This document shows positions 33,889-42,751 of a stretch of DNA of 61,174 nt, in pieces; position 1 is the stretch's first letter; each line of letters opens with the position of its first letter. The position numbers were made by a program, and so were the translations under genes. Source of the stretch: Phycisphaerae bacterium (lineage in GTDB: Bacteria > Planctomycetota > Phycisphaerae > Phycisphaerales > SM1A02); contig PAAJ01000014.1 of the NCBI GenBank assembly GCA_002702575.1, positions 73,667 through 134,840 on the forward strand, given 5' to 3'. The notes beneath the pieces are model-generated. The model made no database searches. It saw nothing but the letters and a program-made list of their open reading frames with translations, and was not told the origin of the DNA.

Positions 33889-35397
33889 ATGATTCAGTCC
33901 ATGGACATTCTTCTGACCGATTCAATCAACCTGCTCGCCACGGTTGAAATCTCTCCATGGTGGCGTTTCTTCGGTCGCTTGCATCCACTTCTTCTGCATT
34001 TTCCCATAGCCATGCTCGTGGCCGCGGCAGCCGTGGAATTGGTTCTCTGCTGGAAACGTGAAGCGAGGCCCAATGGCATCGCTTCGTTCTGTCTGTGGGT
34101 CGGCATGATCTCCGCGGTTCTGGCTTCCTGGACTGGCTGGGAGATGGCGGCCAATGAGGGCATCGAGGGCAATCCCGTCAAGGCATCCTTGCTCGTGTGG
34201 CATCGGTGGACCGGTGTCGTGCTCGCAGGGCTCAGCATCGCCCTGTGCATCTCCTGGTTGATCGAGCGGTTGAGCCAGTCAAGATGGTCCTTCCACGTCT
34301 ATCGATTTGGCGTGTGGGCGGCAGGCATCCTCGTCTGTTTCGTAGGCCATTTCGGAGCTGAAATGAAATGGGGGCGGGACTACCTGTTTTCCGTTCTGAG
34401 AACGACCGCCGTCGTCGAAGAGACGACCAACGGAGACGACGTTGCTGCCGAACCCAAGTCTGAGACTGAACAGAGGGTGACACCCGCCTCGGCGGCCATC
34501 AGCTGGAAGGATCAGATCGAACCCATCCTTCAGGCATCCTGTGCGGATTGTCACGGTCCGGAAAAGCAGAAGGGCAGGCTCCAGCTGGTTCCATGGGAGG
34601 CATTCAGATCGCATCTTTCGATGATCGATGTGAATGATCCTGCTGCAAGCCTGCTCGTCCACAGGGTCAGTCTGCCTGTCGAGGATCCGGATGCGATGCC
34701 TCCCGGTGGGCCGCCTCTTGCCGCTGACCAGATCGAGCTCATCAAGACCTGGATCGGTCAAGGCGCTCCTGGAGGGCAGACCGCGGCGGTCGATTCAAAG
34801 GACTCTCCAGAGGCGTCTTCAGAACCGGCTCGCAGGACAGATCCTGCATCCAAGGTGCCATCTCCCTTCGATGCTGCCAATCAGCTCATGGCCATGAACG
34901 CCATCCGTGATCTGGGAGGACATGCCGTTCCAGTGAGTGAGCAGTCGCCGTGGATCGACGTCAATCTGTCGCTGATCAAGCCGCCGGTCACCAACGAACA
35001 GATCGCCATCCTCTCGACCTTGAAGTCCACCCTGATCTGGTTGAATCTTGGAGCGACCGCCGTGACGGATGAGGGGGTTGAACAGACCGTTTCACAGCTG
35101 AAGGCGCTGCATCGGCTGCGGCTGGATCGGACAGCGGTCGGTGACCGTGGTATCGACGCTCTGGGTGATCTTCAGGCACTGGAGGTTCTGAACCTCTTCG
35201 GCACCAGCGTGACCGATGACTGTCTTTCGGTTCTGGAACGCATGTCGTCCTTGAAAACGGTGTATCTCTGGGATACGGGTGTGTCCACGGCAGGCATGGA
35301 CCTGCTTCGGAAGGCCAGGCCGGATCTGGAAGTTGTCGGGGGTCCATCGGTACCGGCGACGACGGCATCTCCAGCGGCGGAGCCATCTGGTGACTGA
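33889..35397 (+). CDS. Membrane DUF2231-cytochrome c-LRR protein
   Basis: A 502-residue inner-membrane protein. Residues 25-165 hold four hydrophobic helices of the DUF2231 type (LHPLLLHFPIAMLV; WHRWTGVV; VGHFGAEMKWG). Then comes a planctomycete-type cytochrome c domain with heme site CADCH (LQASCADCHGPEKQKGRLQL), D/MPPGGPPL and LIKTWIGQGAPGG. The C-terminus has leucine-rich repeats of the TDEGV/GD-RGIDAL type (LIWLNLGATAVTDEGV). This arrangement is common in planctomycetes, but its role is unproven; electron transfer at the outer face of the membrane is likely. Start at ATG 33889; a second in-frame ATG is 15 nt later, and neither has a strong ribosome site. Confidence 0.85.
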   Translation: MIQSMDILLTDSINLLATVEISPWWRFFGRLHPLLLHFPIAMLVAAAAVELVLCWKREARPNGIASFCLWVGMISAVLASWTGWEMAANEGIEGNPVKASLLVWHRWTGVVLAGLSIALCISWLIERLSQSRWSFHVYRFGVWAAGILVCFVGHFGAEMKWGRDYLFSVLRTTAVVEETTNGDDVAAEPKSETEQRVTPASAAISWKDQIEPILQASCADCHGPEKQKGRLQLVPWEAFRSHLSMIDVNDPAASLLVHRVSLPVEDPDAMPPGGPPLAADQIELIKTWIGQGAPGGQTAAVDSKDSPEASSEPARRTDPASKVPSPFDAANQLMAMNAIRDLGGHAVPVSEQSPWIDVNLSLIKPPVTNEQIAILSTLKSTLIWLNLGATAVTDEGVEQTVSQLKALHRLRLDRTAVGDRGIDALGDLQALEVLNLFGTSVTDDCLSVLERMSSLKTVYLWDTGVSTAGMDLLRKARPDLEVVGGPSVPATTASPAAEPSGD

Positions 35398-35533
35398 GGC
35401 CTTGCCCAGCGTGAGTGATCCCTGGGCCCCTTGAACGGCCCATCATCTGAATTCTTGACTGGTTCATCGGTCCTCGTCATGATGCGGGTCAGCCGGTTGC
35501 CATTCACCACCGGTGTCATCAGGAGAATTCATC

Positions 35534-35758
35534 ATGTTGATTCGATTTGCGCTTGTACTCAGCCTTTGCCTCTTCGGTTTCGCCTGTGAGAAGAAGGGTG
35601 CCGATTCCGATGCCAACGGTGGCAACGGTGGTGCCACGATCACCATCAACGAGGGCGGCAAGTCCCAGCCCGGTACCGCAACCGTCAAGGATGCAGATCA
35701 GGGCCAGCAGGTCGGAATCGTTTCGACTCCTGGCAGCCAGAAGACGGATGACAAGTGA
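35534..35758 (+). CDS. Small lipoprotein
   Basis: A 74-residue predicted lipoprotein: MLIRFALVLSLCLFGFAC followed by EKKG, with the cysteine at 18 as the likely lipidation site (lipobox GFAC is imperfect). The rest is Gly/Asn/Asp/Gln-rich and probably disordered, with no domain. AGGAG lies 8 nt before the ATG, a very good ribosome site, and the frame upstream of it has none. A long hairpin lies about 80 nt downstream. Function unknown. Confidence 0.7.
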   Translation: MLIRFALVLSLCLFGFACEKKGADSDANGGNGGATITINEGGKSQPGTATVKDADQGQQVGIVSTPGSQKTDDK

Positions 35759-35835
35759 TCGACGGCACGTGCCGCACACCGATTTGAGGTGATCCAAGCC
35801 TCTCGGAAGGCATTCAGGCCGTTTTTGAGAAAATA

Positions 35836-35871
35836 CTGCCCACCACTGACAGATTCGTCGGTGGTGGGCAG
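35836..35871. terminator. Long hairpin, probably a bidirectional terminator
   Basis: A 15-bp stem (CTGCCCACCACTGAC / GTCGGTGGTGGGCAG, one T-G pair, 6-nt loop) after the small lipoprotein gene. It is flanked by ATTCATTAT on the right and by TTTTTGAGAAAATA on the left, so either strand gets a weak T tract. Confidence 0.55.
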
Positions 35872-35984
35872 ATTCATTATGTCAGCAGAGCCAAACTGCT
35901 GATCAGACTCACACGCTTCTCTGTTTCTTCGATCTTTCCTCTTCTCTTCTCCCCCATGGGCCTGATTCGGGCCTGTCCCGGACA

Positions 35985-36075
35985 AAACGAATCACGAAAT
36001 CTGGAGCCCGTTTCGTGGACCCCGGCCCCTGGCATGACCAGGGGTCGGGGTCTTCCAGCTTGAAATCGTGTTTCA
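35985..36075 (+). promoter_or_regulatory. Structured region upstream of the lipoprotein-RND operon
   Basis: Within the 404-base gap between two lipoprotein genes lies a 15-bp stem, GACCCCGGCCCCTGG/CCAGGGGTCGGGGTC (36018-36032/36038-36052, one G-T pair). It is enclosed by CTGGA/TCCAG (36001-36005/36054-36058). CACGAAA (35993-35999) can pair either with TTTCGTG (36011-36017) or, through CACGA, with TCGTG (36066-36070). No protein-coding potential is apparent. It is either a leader of the operon starting at 36163 or a small RNA. Confidence 0.45.
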
Positions 36076-36162
36076 TGAGGAGCGGGGTTCCACCGCTTGA
36101 CGCGGCCATACCAGGGCGGCCATGATCTTGCTCCGAATTCGTCAGAACAGGAGGCCTCGGGC

Positions 36163-36435
36163 ATGCGATCGTCATGGAACATCAGTCAGGTAGTCCTACT
36201 TCTCGGAATGTTGGTCATGTTGCCGCTCTCGGCCTGTGACGAGTACGAGCGTGAGCAGATTCGCCAGGCAGGTGACGATATCAATGCTGCCGGTGACCAC
36301 ATTGGCAATGCCTCGGGTTCCGCGCTCGACCGGGCACGAAACAGCACGGGTGATGCGTTGCGAAATCTGGGGGACAAGATCGATGCGCATCAACAGAATG
36401 TGCAGGATGCAGCGGATCAGAAGACAACGGACTGA
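36163..36435 (+). CDS. Small lipoprotein, first gene of an RND operon
   Basis: A 90-residue predicted lipoprotein. The signal ends MLPLSAC with a good lipobox (LSAC, cysteine near 25), then DEYEREQIRQAGDDINAAG and a hydrophilic, helix-prone body rich in Ala, Asp and Asn with roughly heptad spacing. It is reminiscent of small envelope-stress lipoproteins, though no family is clear. GGAGG lies 8 nt before the ATG at 36163; the frame opens at 36097. Its stop is 3 nt from the adaptor gene, so it is co-transcribed with the efflux pair. Confidence 0.75.
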   Translation: MRSSWNISQVVLLLGMLVMLPLSACDEYEREQIRQAGDDINAAGDHIGNASGSALDRARNSTGDALRNLGDKIDAHQQNVQDAADQKTTD

Positions 36436-36438
36436 CAC

Positions 36439-37716
36439 ATGTCGCAGCGAAGGGCCGGTTCCCAATTCGGTGACTTGTTGCTTGCTCTCTGCCTGGGCGT
36501 GATGGCCTGTCTGCAGGGTTGCGGTGATTCCCAGGAGAAGACGCCAAGCCCACCGGTGATGTCCGTCACCTCGACGTCCGTTCTGAAGACCAGTATTCCG
36601 GAACATGTTCCTGGCGTCGGTTCGATCAGGGCCATCGAGATTTCCACGATGGCGCCCGAAGTGGCGGGCAACGTGATCGGCCGTTACTTCGAGGATGGTC
36701 AGAGGGTCAAGCGCGGAGACATTCTCTACACGCTTGATCGACGGACCCAGCAGGCGCAGCTCGATTCGACCAAGGCTCAGCTTGCCGAGCAGGAGTGGAT
36801 CTGGGAACGCATGAAGATCCTGGCTGAAACTCAGGCGGCCAGTGACGCTGAAGTGGCGGAGACCGCGTACACCATTGATTCCCTCAAGGCCCAGGTGGCG
36901 GAACTGCAGTCCGTCGTCGACAAGCTGACCATTCGTGCTCCCTACGACGGTCAGGTGGCTATCCACATGACCGATGTCGGGACCTATGCCAATGTCGGCG
37001 ATGAACTCGTCAAGGTCGTCAATGATTCCGTGATGCTTGTCGACTATGAGCTGGCAACAAGCTGGCTGCCCAAGCTTGAGGTGGGGCAGCCCGTCACGTT
37101 GACAACGGAGGCGCATCCTGAGCGTCTGTACTCAGGTCGTGTGACTGCGATCAATCCGTTCGTGAACAACAGCACGCGTTCGGTTCAGGTCCGAGCTCAG
37201 GTCCCGAATCCGGATTACTCCCTGCGTTCGGGCCTGTATGCGGAAGTCATCCAGGTCGTTGGTTCCTTCGACGATGTCCTCGTGGTGCCTCAGGCTTCGA
37301 TCGTGTACACGGGCAATGGGGAACTGGTCTATGCAGTCGATTCCGGCAGAGCTGTTCCGGTTCCGGTTTCGCTTGTCAAGAAGATCAGCCGTGAGCGCGC
37401 CATCATCAAAGCGATCAAGCAGCCGGCGATCGACTCGAAGTCGTCTGAGCATGCCGGCGGATCTGCAGATCAGAACGCGGCCAAGGGAGATGGTGGCTCG
37501 TCTTCCGGTTCGGACAAAGGTGGCTCGGCGAAGGCGGATTCTGATTCGAAGTCGAAGCCGTTGCCGCACATCGCATTGAAGGCGGGTCTTGAAATCATCG
37601 TCGAGGGCGCTTCCAAGGTCCGACCAGGTGCACTCATCAGAACCACCCCATACAAGCCTGTTGATGTCTCCGTGGTCACGGGTCTGCCTGCATCATCCTC
37701 TGCGAACGGGAACTGA
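36439..37716 (+). CDS. RND efflux periplasmic adaptor (membrane fusion protein)
   Basis: A 425-residue lipoprotein-type membrane fusion protein (lipobox LQGC, cysteine near 28). Order: VPGVGSIRAIEISTMAPEVAG lipoyl half, a short alpha-hairpin (about 95-155), the second lipoyl half (LTIRAPYDGQVAIHMTDVG), a beta-barrel (LEVGQPVTLTTEA), and a membrane-proximal domain (GLYAEVIQ; VPQASIVYTGN). A low-complexity Ser/Gly/Lys/Asp stretch (about 335-375) interrupts the last domain. It bridges the RND pump to an outer-membrane channel. It lies 3 nt after the lipoprotein and 6 nt before the pump gene. No TolC-like channel gene is present. Confidence 0.92.
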   Translation: MSQRRAGSQFGDLLLALCLGVMACLQGCGDSQEKTPSPPVMSVTSTSVLKTSIPEHVPGVGSIRAIEISTMAPEVAGNVIGRYFEDGQRVKRGDILYTLDRRTQQAQLDSTKAQLAEQEWIWERMKILAETQAASDAEVAETAYTIDSLKAQVAELQSVVDKLTIRAPYDGQVAIHMTDVGTYANVGDELVKVVNDSVMLVDYELATSWLPKLEVGQPVTLTTEAHPERLYSGRVTAINPFVNNSTRSVQVRAQVPNPDYSLRSGLYAEVIQVVGSFDDVLVVPQASIVYTGNGELVYAVDSGRAVPVPVSLVKKISRERAIIKAIKQPAIDSKSSEHAGGSADQNAAKGDGGSSSGSDKGGSAKADSDSKSKPLPHIALKAGLEIIVEGASKVRPGALIRTTPYKPVDVSVVTGLPASSSANGN

Positions 37717-37722
37717 TCCGCC

Positions 37723-40700
37723 ATGGCTTTTCTCGAGATGCTGATTCGCAGGCCGATCGTCGCCTTCGTCTTCAACATGCTGCTGGTCGTCATCGGTGTT
37801 GCGGCGTACTTCACGCTTCCCGTGGCCCAGTATCCCGCAATCACACTTCCCGAAGTCACGGTGACGACCACCTATCAGGGCGCTGATGCCCAGTTGATGG
37901 AAGCGGAGATCACAACACCCATCGAACAGGTGATGACGGGTGTTGAGGGTGTCATCTACTTCACTTCAACGAGTACGCAGGGTGAATCCGTCATCACGGT
38001 GACCTTGGAAATGGGTTCGGATGTCGGCGTGGCGGCCAGTCTGATCCAGAACCGAGTGTCCCAGGCGACCAGCAATTTTCCCGCCGATGCACTTCCGCCG
38101 GTCGTGGTCACAGCGGCTTCGACGCCTCAGATCTACATGTGTCTCGCAAGCGAGACCGCTTCGTTGCAAGAGCTTACGGCGATCTACAACGAAGGTCTGA
38201 TCAACACGCTGAACAACATCGACGGTGTCGACCAGATCATGACCTTCGAGAACTCGTATGCCCTGCGGCTCTGGCTTGATCCCGCCAAGCTTGCTGCGCA
38301 TGATCTCACTCCGGTCGAAGTCGCCAACGCCGTGGAGAACCAGAGTGTTGCCTTGTCTGCAGGCGATCTCGTCAACGATGCCCGTCAATACGACATCAGT
38401 ACGGATTTCCGGTTGAATGATGCCGACGGCTGGAACGACATGATTGTCGCGTATCGAGACGGCTTTCCCATTCGTTTCAGCGATCTCGGTTATGCCGAGC
38501 TGGCAGGAAACAACGTGCCGCCGGACGATCTGTTTCTCAAGGATGGCCGCATCGCGCTGGGATTGGCCGTCGAGACCTTTGCCACTGCCAATGCGATCGA
38601 TGTCTCCGACTCGATCCGGGCGCTTCTCCCCAATCTGAACAAGGTCCTTCCGGGTGATCTGGAGCTGATCATCACCTATGACAGGACGGACTTCGTCCGC
38701 AGTTCGATCATCGAGATCGTCAAGTCGATGATTGAAGCCATCATCTTCGTGATCATCGTGGTCTCTCTCTTTCTGCTGTCCTGGCGAGCGGTTCTCGTTC
38801 CGATCGTGACCATACCGCTGTCGCTGGCGGGTGCCATGGGATTGTTGATGATGCTCGGCTTCAGCATCAATACGATGACTCTCCTGGCACTGGTGCTTGC
38901 GATCGGCCTCGTGGTCGACGATGGCATCGTCGTTCTTGAGAACATCTTCAGATACATGGAGAACGGGATGAAGCCGATGACGGCAGCCATCGAGGGGCTG
39001 CGCGACATCCTCTTCCCGTTGATCGCGACGACGACGACACTGGCGCTGGTCTTTGCGCCCATCGGGCTCGTTCCGGGGCAGATGGGGGCTCTGTTCGAGC
39101 AGTTTGCCTTCACCCTTGCCGGAACCGTCCTGATCTCCGGTTACATCGCCATGACGCTGAGCCCGGTGATGTGCCGCCTGCTGCTGCGCCCGTCCAAGAA
39201 GGCGAAGCAGGCCGCAGAGTCCGGGGAAGAAGCGGCTTCCGAGGAAGGGCAGGACTTCATCAGCCGCATCTACGGAAAGATCCTGTCATTCACGCTTCAT
39301 CGTATTCGACCGGTCGTGATTCTCATTGCCATCGGGGTCGCGTGCGCAGCGTATCTCGTGGGTCGAACGCTGCAGTCGGAGCTGCTGCCGACCGAGGATC
39401 AGAGTGTCGTCATGGTCTTCTACGAAGGGCCTCAGTACGCATCGTTCGCGGACATGCGTCGAAACGCCGATGAGATCGATGCCATTCTGCAGAAAGTGCC
39501 GGAGGGTATCGCGAACATCAACCTGATCGGAACACCATCGCCGACGTACTACCAGGGTCTCGGGATCCTGACGCTCGTACCGGAAGGTGATCGGTCGCGC
39601 TCGCAGCAGGAAATCGTGAAGTCGCTTCAGGCGCCGATCAGCACGATCCCGGGTGTCTTCGCCTTTCCGTTGAACATTCCGCCTTCCGTCTTCGGGGGTG
39701 CCAGTCAGCAGGATGTGAACTTCGTCTGGCGAACCATGAACGACTACGATGAACTCTGGAAGGCCTGGACCAAACTGAGAAGCGATCCGGAGCTTTCCAA
39801 ATATCTTGCAGATGTCCAGATCGATCTGAATCTCGCCAACCCGCAGTACTCCGTCAAGATCGATCGCGATCTGTCCAACGCATCCGGCGTGACCGTTGCC
39901 GATGCGGGGCAGACCCTGGCTTCCACATTTGCACCGAATCGTCTCAACCAGTTCGTCATGAACGGCATCGCCTACTGGGTCTATCTGGGAATCCATCCGG
40001 ATCAGTTGTCCGACCTCGAGATTCTCGATGACATCTATGTACGAGGCAATGAAGAGCGCCTGGTGCCGCTGTCCGCGCTGGTGACCTTCGAACCGGAGCA
40101 GGGATTGCTGTATGCCAATCATTACATGGGGCAGAAATCACTGACGATCAATGCCAATGTCGCTGAGGGTGCGGCACTGGGTGGGTGTCTTGATTTTCTC
40201 TATCAATGGACGAATGACAATACCGACGGGATCGTTCCATCGACCACCGGCTATTCGTGGACGTATGAACAGGGGCAGGGCAAGATCGGCATGACCTTCG
40301 CGTTCGGAATCCTCGTGGTCTATCTCGTCCTCTCCGCGATGTTCAACAGCATGGTGGATCCCTTGATCGTGCTGCTGGTCGTTCCCTTGTCGATGCTCGG
40401 GGCGCTGGTGTGTCTCAAGCTCAATGCCGAGACGCTCAACATCTATTCCGAAATCGGTCTGCTGACGCTGGTCGGCCTGATCTCGAAGCACGGCATTCTG
40501 ATCGTGGAGGTGGCCAACCGCGGACGTGCCGCCGGCATGCCCGTCATCGAAGCGACCATTCATGCCGGACAGCTGCGTGTTCGTCCCATCCTCATGACGA
40601 CGGGAGCGATGGTTCTCGGCGCAGTACCGTTGGTGGTCGAAGGTGGTGCAGGTCATGAAACAAGAGAACCTGTGGGATGGGTTCTCATCGGCGGCATGCT

Positions 40701-40833
40701 GTTCGGAACGGTCATGTCGTTGTTCGTCGTGCCAACCGTCTATTCATATTTCTCGGCACTCCAGAAGAACCGGTTCCGCCCGCGGAATGACGATGGAGAG
40801 CTGATCGAGACCGAGCCAGCTGTGAGTGCATGA
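37723..40833 (+). CDS. RND efflux pump, AcrB/MexB-type (HAE1-like)
   Basis: A 1036-residue inner-membrane proton-driven pump. It has the twelve-helix, two-porter-loop plan of the AcrB family: N-terminal LIRRPIVAFVFNMLLVVIG, the TM4 proton-relay aspartates D399-D400 (GLVVDDGIVVLENI) and the TM10 lysine K922 (GLISKHGILIVE). RPILMTTGAMVLGAVPLV is the usual late signature. Length is typical (1020-1050). A basic/acidic linker (about 490-510) joins the halves. It probably exports amphiphilic toxic compounds. It is the last pump gene; the YjbQ gene follows at once. Confidence 0.95.
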   Translation: MAFLEMLIRRPIVAFVFNMLLVVIGVAAYFTLPVAQYPAITLPEVTVTTTYQGADAQLMEAEITTPIEQVMTGVEGVIYFTSTSTQGESVITVTLEMGSDVGVAASLIQNRVSQATSNFPADALPPVVVTAASTPQIYMCLASETASLQELTAIYNEGLINTLNNIDGVDQIMTFENSYALRLWLDPAKLAAHDLTPVEVANAVENQSVALSAGDLVNDARQYDISTDFRLNDADGWNDMIVAYRDGFPIRFSDLGYAELAGNNVPPDDLFLKDGRIALGLAVETFATANAIDVSDSIRALLPNLNKVLPGDLELIITYDRTDFVRSSIIEIVKSMIEAIIFVIIVVSLFLLSWRAVLVPIVTIPLSLAGAMGLLMMLGFSINTMTLLALVLAIGLVVDDGIVVLENIFRYMENGMKPMTAAIEGLRDILFPLIATTTTLALVFAPIGLVPGQMGALFEQFAFTLAGTVLISGYIAMTLSPVMCRLLLRPSKKAKQAAESGEEAASEEGQDFISRIYGKILSFTLHRIRPVVILIAIGVACAAYLVGRTLQSELLPTEDQSVVMVFYEGPQYASFADMRRNADEIDAILQKVPEGIANINLIGTPSPTYYQGLGILTLVPEGDRSRSQQEIVKSLQAPISTIPGVFAFPLNIPPSVFGGASQQDVNFVWRTMNDYDELWKAWTKLRSDPELSKYLADVQIDLNLANPQYSVKIDRDLSNASGVTVADAGQTLASTFAPNRLNQFVMNGIAYWVYLGIHPDQLSDLEILDDIYVRGNEERLVPLSALVTFEPEQGLLYANHYMGQKSLTINANVAEGAALGGCLDFLYQWTNDNTDGIVPSTTGYSWTYEQGQGKIGMTFAFGILVVYLVLSAMFNSMVDPLIVLLVVPLSMLGALVCLKLNAETLNIYSEIGLLTLVGLISKHGILIVEVANRGRAAGMPVIEATIHAGQLRVRPILMTTGAMVLGAVPLVVEGGAGHETREPVGWVLIGGMLFGTVMSLFVVPTVYSYFSALQKNRFRPRNDDGELIETEPAVSA

Positions 40834-40834
40834 G

Positions 40835-41251
40835 ATGCCCAGGACCTTGAGTATCCAGACCACGGGCAAGGGACTCTATGAGATCACGGCTGAAGTGCAG
40901 GCGGCTGTGCGTGCACTTGATGAATCCGTCAATGGTGTCTGCACCGTGTTCGTTCAACACACCTCTGCAAGTCTGACGATTCAGGAAAACGCCGATCCAA
41001 GTGCACGCTCGGATATCGAAGCCTGGCTGGAACGTACCGTTCCGGAGCATGATCCACACTACACCCATGTCCATGAAGGTCCGGATGACATGCCTTCGCA
41101 TATCCGATCGATTCTGACTGGCATCCATCTTTCGATCCCTGTCGAAAGCGGTCGGTTGATGCTGGGGACCTGGCAGGGCATCTATCTCTGCGAGCACCGA
41201 CGAAGTCCACATCTCAGACATGTGGTCGTGGTCACATCGCCAGGTCATTGA
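40835..41251 (+). CDS. YjbQ/UPF0047 family protein
   Basis: A 138-residue protein with the highly conserved YjbQ signatures QHTSASLTIQENADP, THVHEGPDDMPSHI, GRLMLGTWQGIYLCEHR. Length is identical to the E. coli protein. The family has been described as having a thiamine-phosphate-synthase-like side activity, but its true role is unsettled. The ATG at 40835 lies 1 nt after the pump stop; an in-frame GTG at 40826 would overlap it. Close spacing suggests readthrough from the pump operon. Confidence 0.92.
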   Translation: MPRTLSIQTTGKGLYEITAEVQAAVRALDESVNGVCTVFVQHTSASLTIQENADPSARSDIEAWLERTVPEHDPHYTHVHEGPDDMPSHIRSILTGIHLSIPVESGRLMLGTWQGIYLCEHRRSPHLRHVVVVTSPGH

Positions 41252-41431
41252 GTCGTCCACCTTTGGCCGTCCAGGAATCATGTGGGGGACGTGGTTGGAT
41301 TGCTGCCATAGTCGAGCTCGCTGATCGCATGCACTGCCGCGCATACCCCAGAGGCCTCGGCCGCCGTGTGTTTCGGTGAATCGAGTTGTTTCTTGATTCC
41401 TGCAGGCCCACCAGCAGGTACTCTGAACCGG

Positions 41432-42694
41432 ATGAAAGCATGGAGTTTCTGCATCCTGTTCGCCGCGATTCTGTCGTCATCCTCCGGAGCGGCCACCATC
41501 CATGTTCCCGAGGATCTGCCAACCATCGGGTTCGCGGTGTGGTTCGCCGATGATGGTGACGAGATCATCGTCGGGCCCGGGGTCTACACCGAGGATGACG
41601 TCGAGACCATGATCGATCTGGAAGGCAAGTCGATCTGGATTCGAAGCAGCGATGGCCCGGAGGTCACGATCATCGACGGAGAGGGTCTCAGGCGAGGCGT
41701 CCTCTTCCAGTCCGGTGAAGGTGGCGACTCGATCATCGAAGGATTCACGTTCCGGGACTGCACGGCTCCCTGGTATGACTGGAATGAAAACGGTCAGCAG
41801 GACTCCTGGGAGTACTTCGGTGGCGCGATCTGGTGTCGTGATGGGAGCAGTCCAACCATTCGTTCCTGTCATTTCGTGAACGGTTCGGCCGAATATGGCG
41901 GCGCCATCTGCTGCTTTGATGAATTCTTCTCAAGCAATGAGCCGCTGATCGAGAACTGTCGCTTCATCGGAAACAATGTCTCCAATGGTGTGGGTGGCGC
42001 ACTCTACAGCCATTCCGGGAGCCCAACGGTTCTTGGTTGTGATTTCATTGACAACACCGCCGGCTACGGCGGGGCCATTCTCAATGTGGCAGGAAGCAAT
42101 CCGGTGATTACGGAATGTCTCTTCGAGAACAATTCCGCGAGTCTCGATGCCGGTGCGATCTACAACGATGCCAGCATGCCGTCTGTGTCTGCATGCGTGT
42201 TCATCAACAACACCGCCGATGATGATGGCGGCGCTGTCTTCAATGCGGATCCTGCAGGAAACCAGAATGTGCCTGTCTTCCTGGAGTGTGATTTCAAGGG
42301 CAATGTGGCGGGTGATGACGGTGGCGCGATCGCCAATTTCTCAGTGAGTCCGGAAATCTCCACGTGTCTGATCTCCGGGAATACGGCCTCAGAAGGCGGT
42401 GGGATGCACAGCTGGAATTCAAGCCAGCCGGTGCTTTCAGGGAATCTCATCTGCGGCAACTTGCCGACCCAGATCTATGGATCATGGTTGGATGATGGAG
42501 ACAATGAGATTCTGGACGAGTGTCCTCAGGATTGTCCGGATGCAACCGGCGATGGGGTCGTTGATGTCAACGATGTCCTGGCCATCATCGGGGCCTATGA
42601 ATCGGATGACTCGAATGCGGATGTCGATGGAAGTGGATTCGTTGATGCCAATGACATCCTGGCCGTTCTGGCTGGATGGGGGATCTGCGAGTAG
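41432..42694 (+). CDS. Secreted right-handed beta-helix protein with C-terminal dockerin
   Basis: A 420-residue exported protein with signal peptide (AWSFCILFAAILSSSSGAA), then a Pel15B/PMP-type start TIHVPEDLPTIGFAV, then repeated coils of the form GGAI...N..SNPVI..CLFENNSA (about 110-350) typical of right-handed parallel beta-helices. No lyase catalytic residues are evident, so it may bind rather than cut polysaccharide. The end is a dockerin pair (DATGDGVVDVNDVLAIIGAY, DVDGSGFVDANDILAVLAGW). ATG 41432 was chosen as the start of the signal peptide; the frame opens at 41366. Its ribosome site is poor. Confidence 0.85.
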   Translation: MKAWSFCILFAAILSSSSGAATIHVPEDLPTIGFAVWFADDGDEIIVGPGVYTEDDVETMIDLEGKSIWIRSSDGPEVTIIDGEGLRRGVLFQSGEGGDSIIEGFTFRDCTAPWYDWNENGQQDSWEYFGGAIWCRDGSSPTIRSCHFVNGSAEYGGAICCFDEFFSSNEPLIENCRFIGNNVSNGVGGALYSHSGSPTVLGCDFIDNTAGYGGAILNVAGSNPVITECLFENNSASLDAGAIYNDASMPSVSACVFINNTADDDGGAVFNADPAGNQNVPVFLECDFKGNVAGDDGGAIANFSVSPEISTCLISGNTASEGGGMHSWNSSQPVLSGNLICGNLPTQIYGSWLDDGDNEILDECPQDCPDATGDGVVDVNDVLAIIGAYESDDSNADVDGSGFVDANDILAVLAGWGICE

Positions 42695-42751
42695 GCCGTC
42701 GATGACCTCTTCGATAAGCAGTACGTGATGATTGAGCGAGGAATGAAGAAC

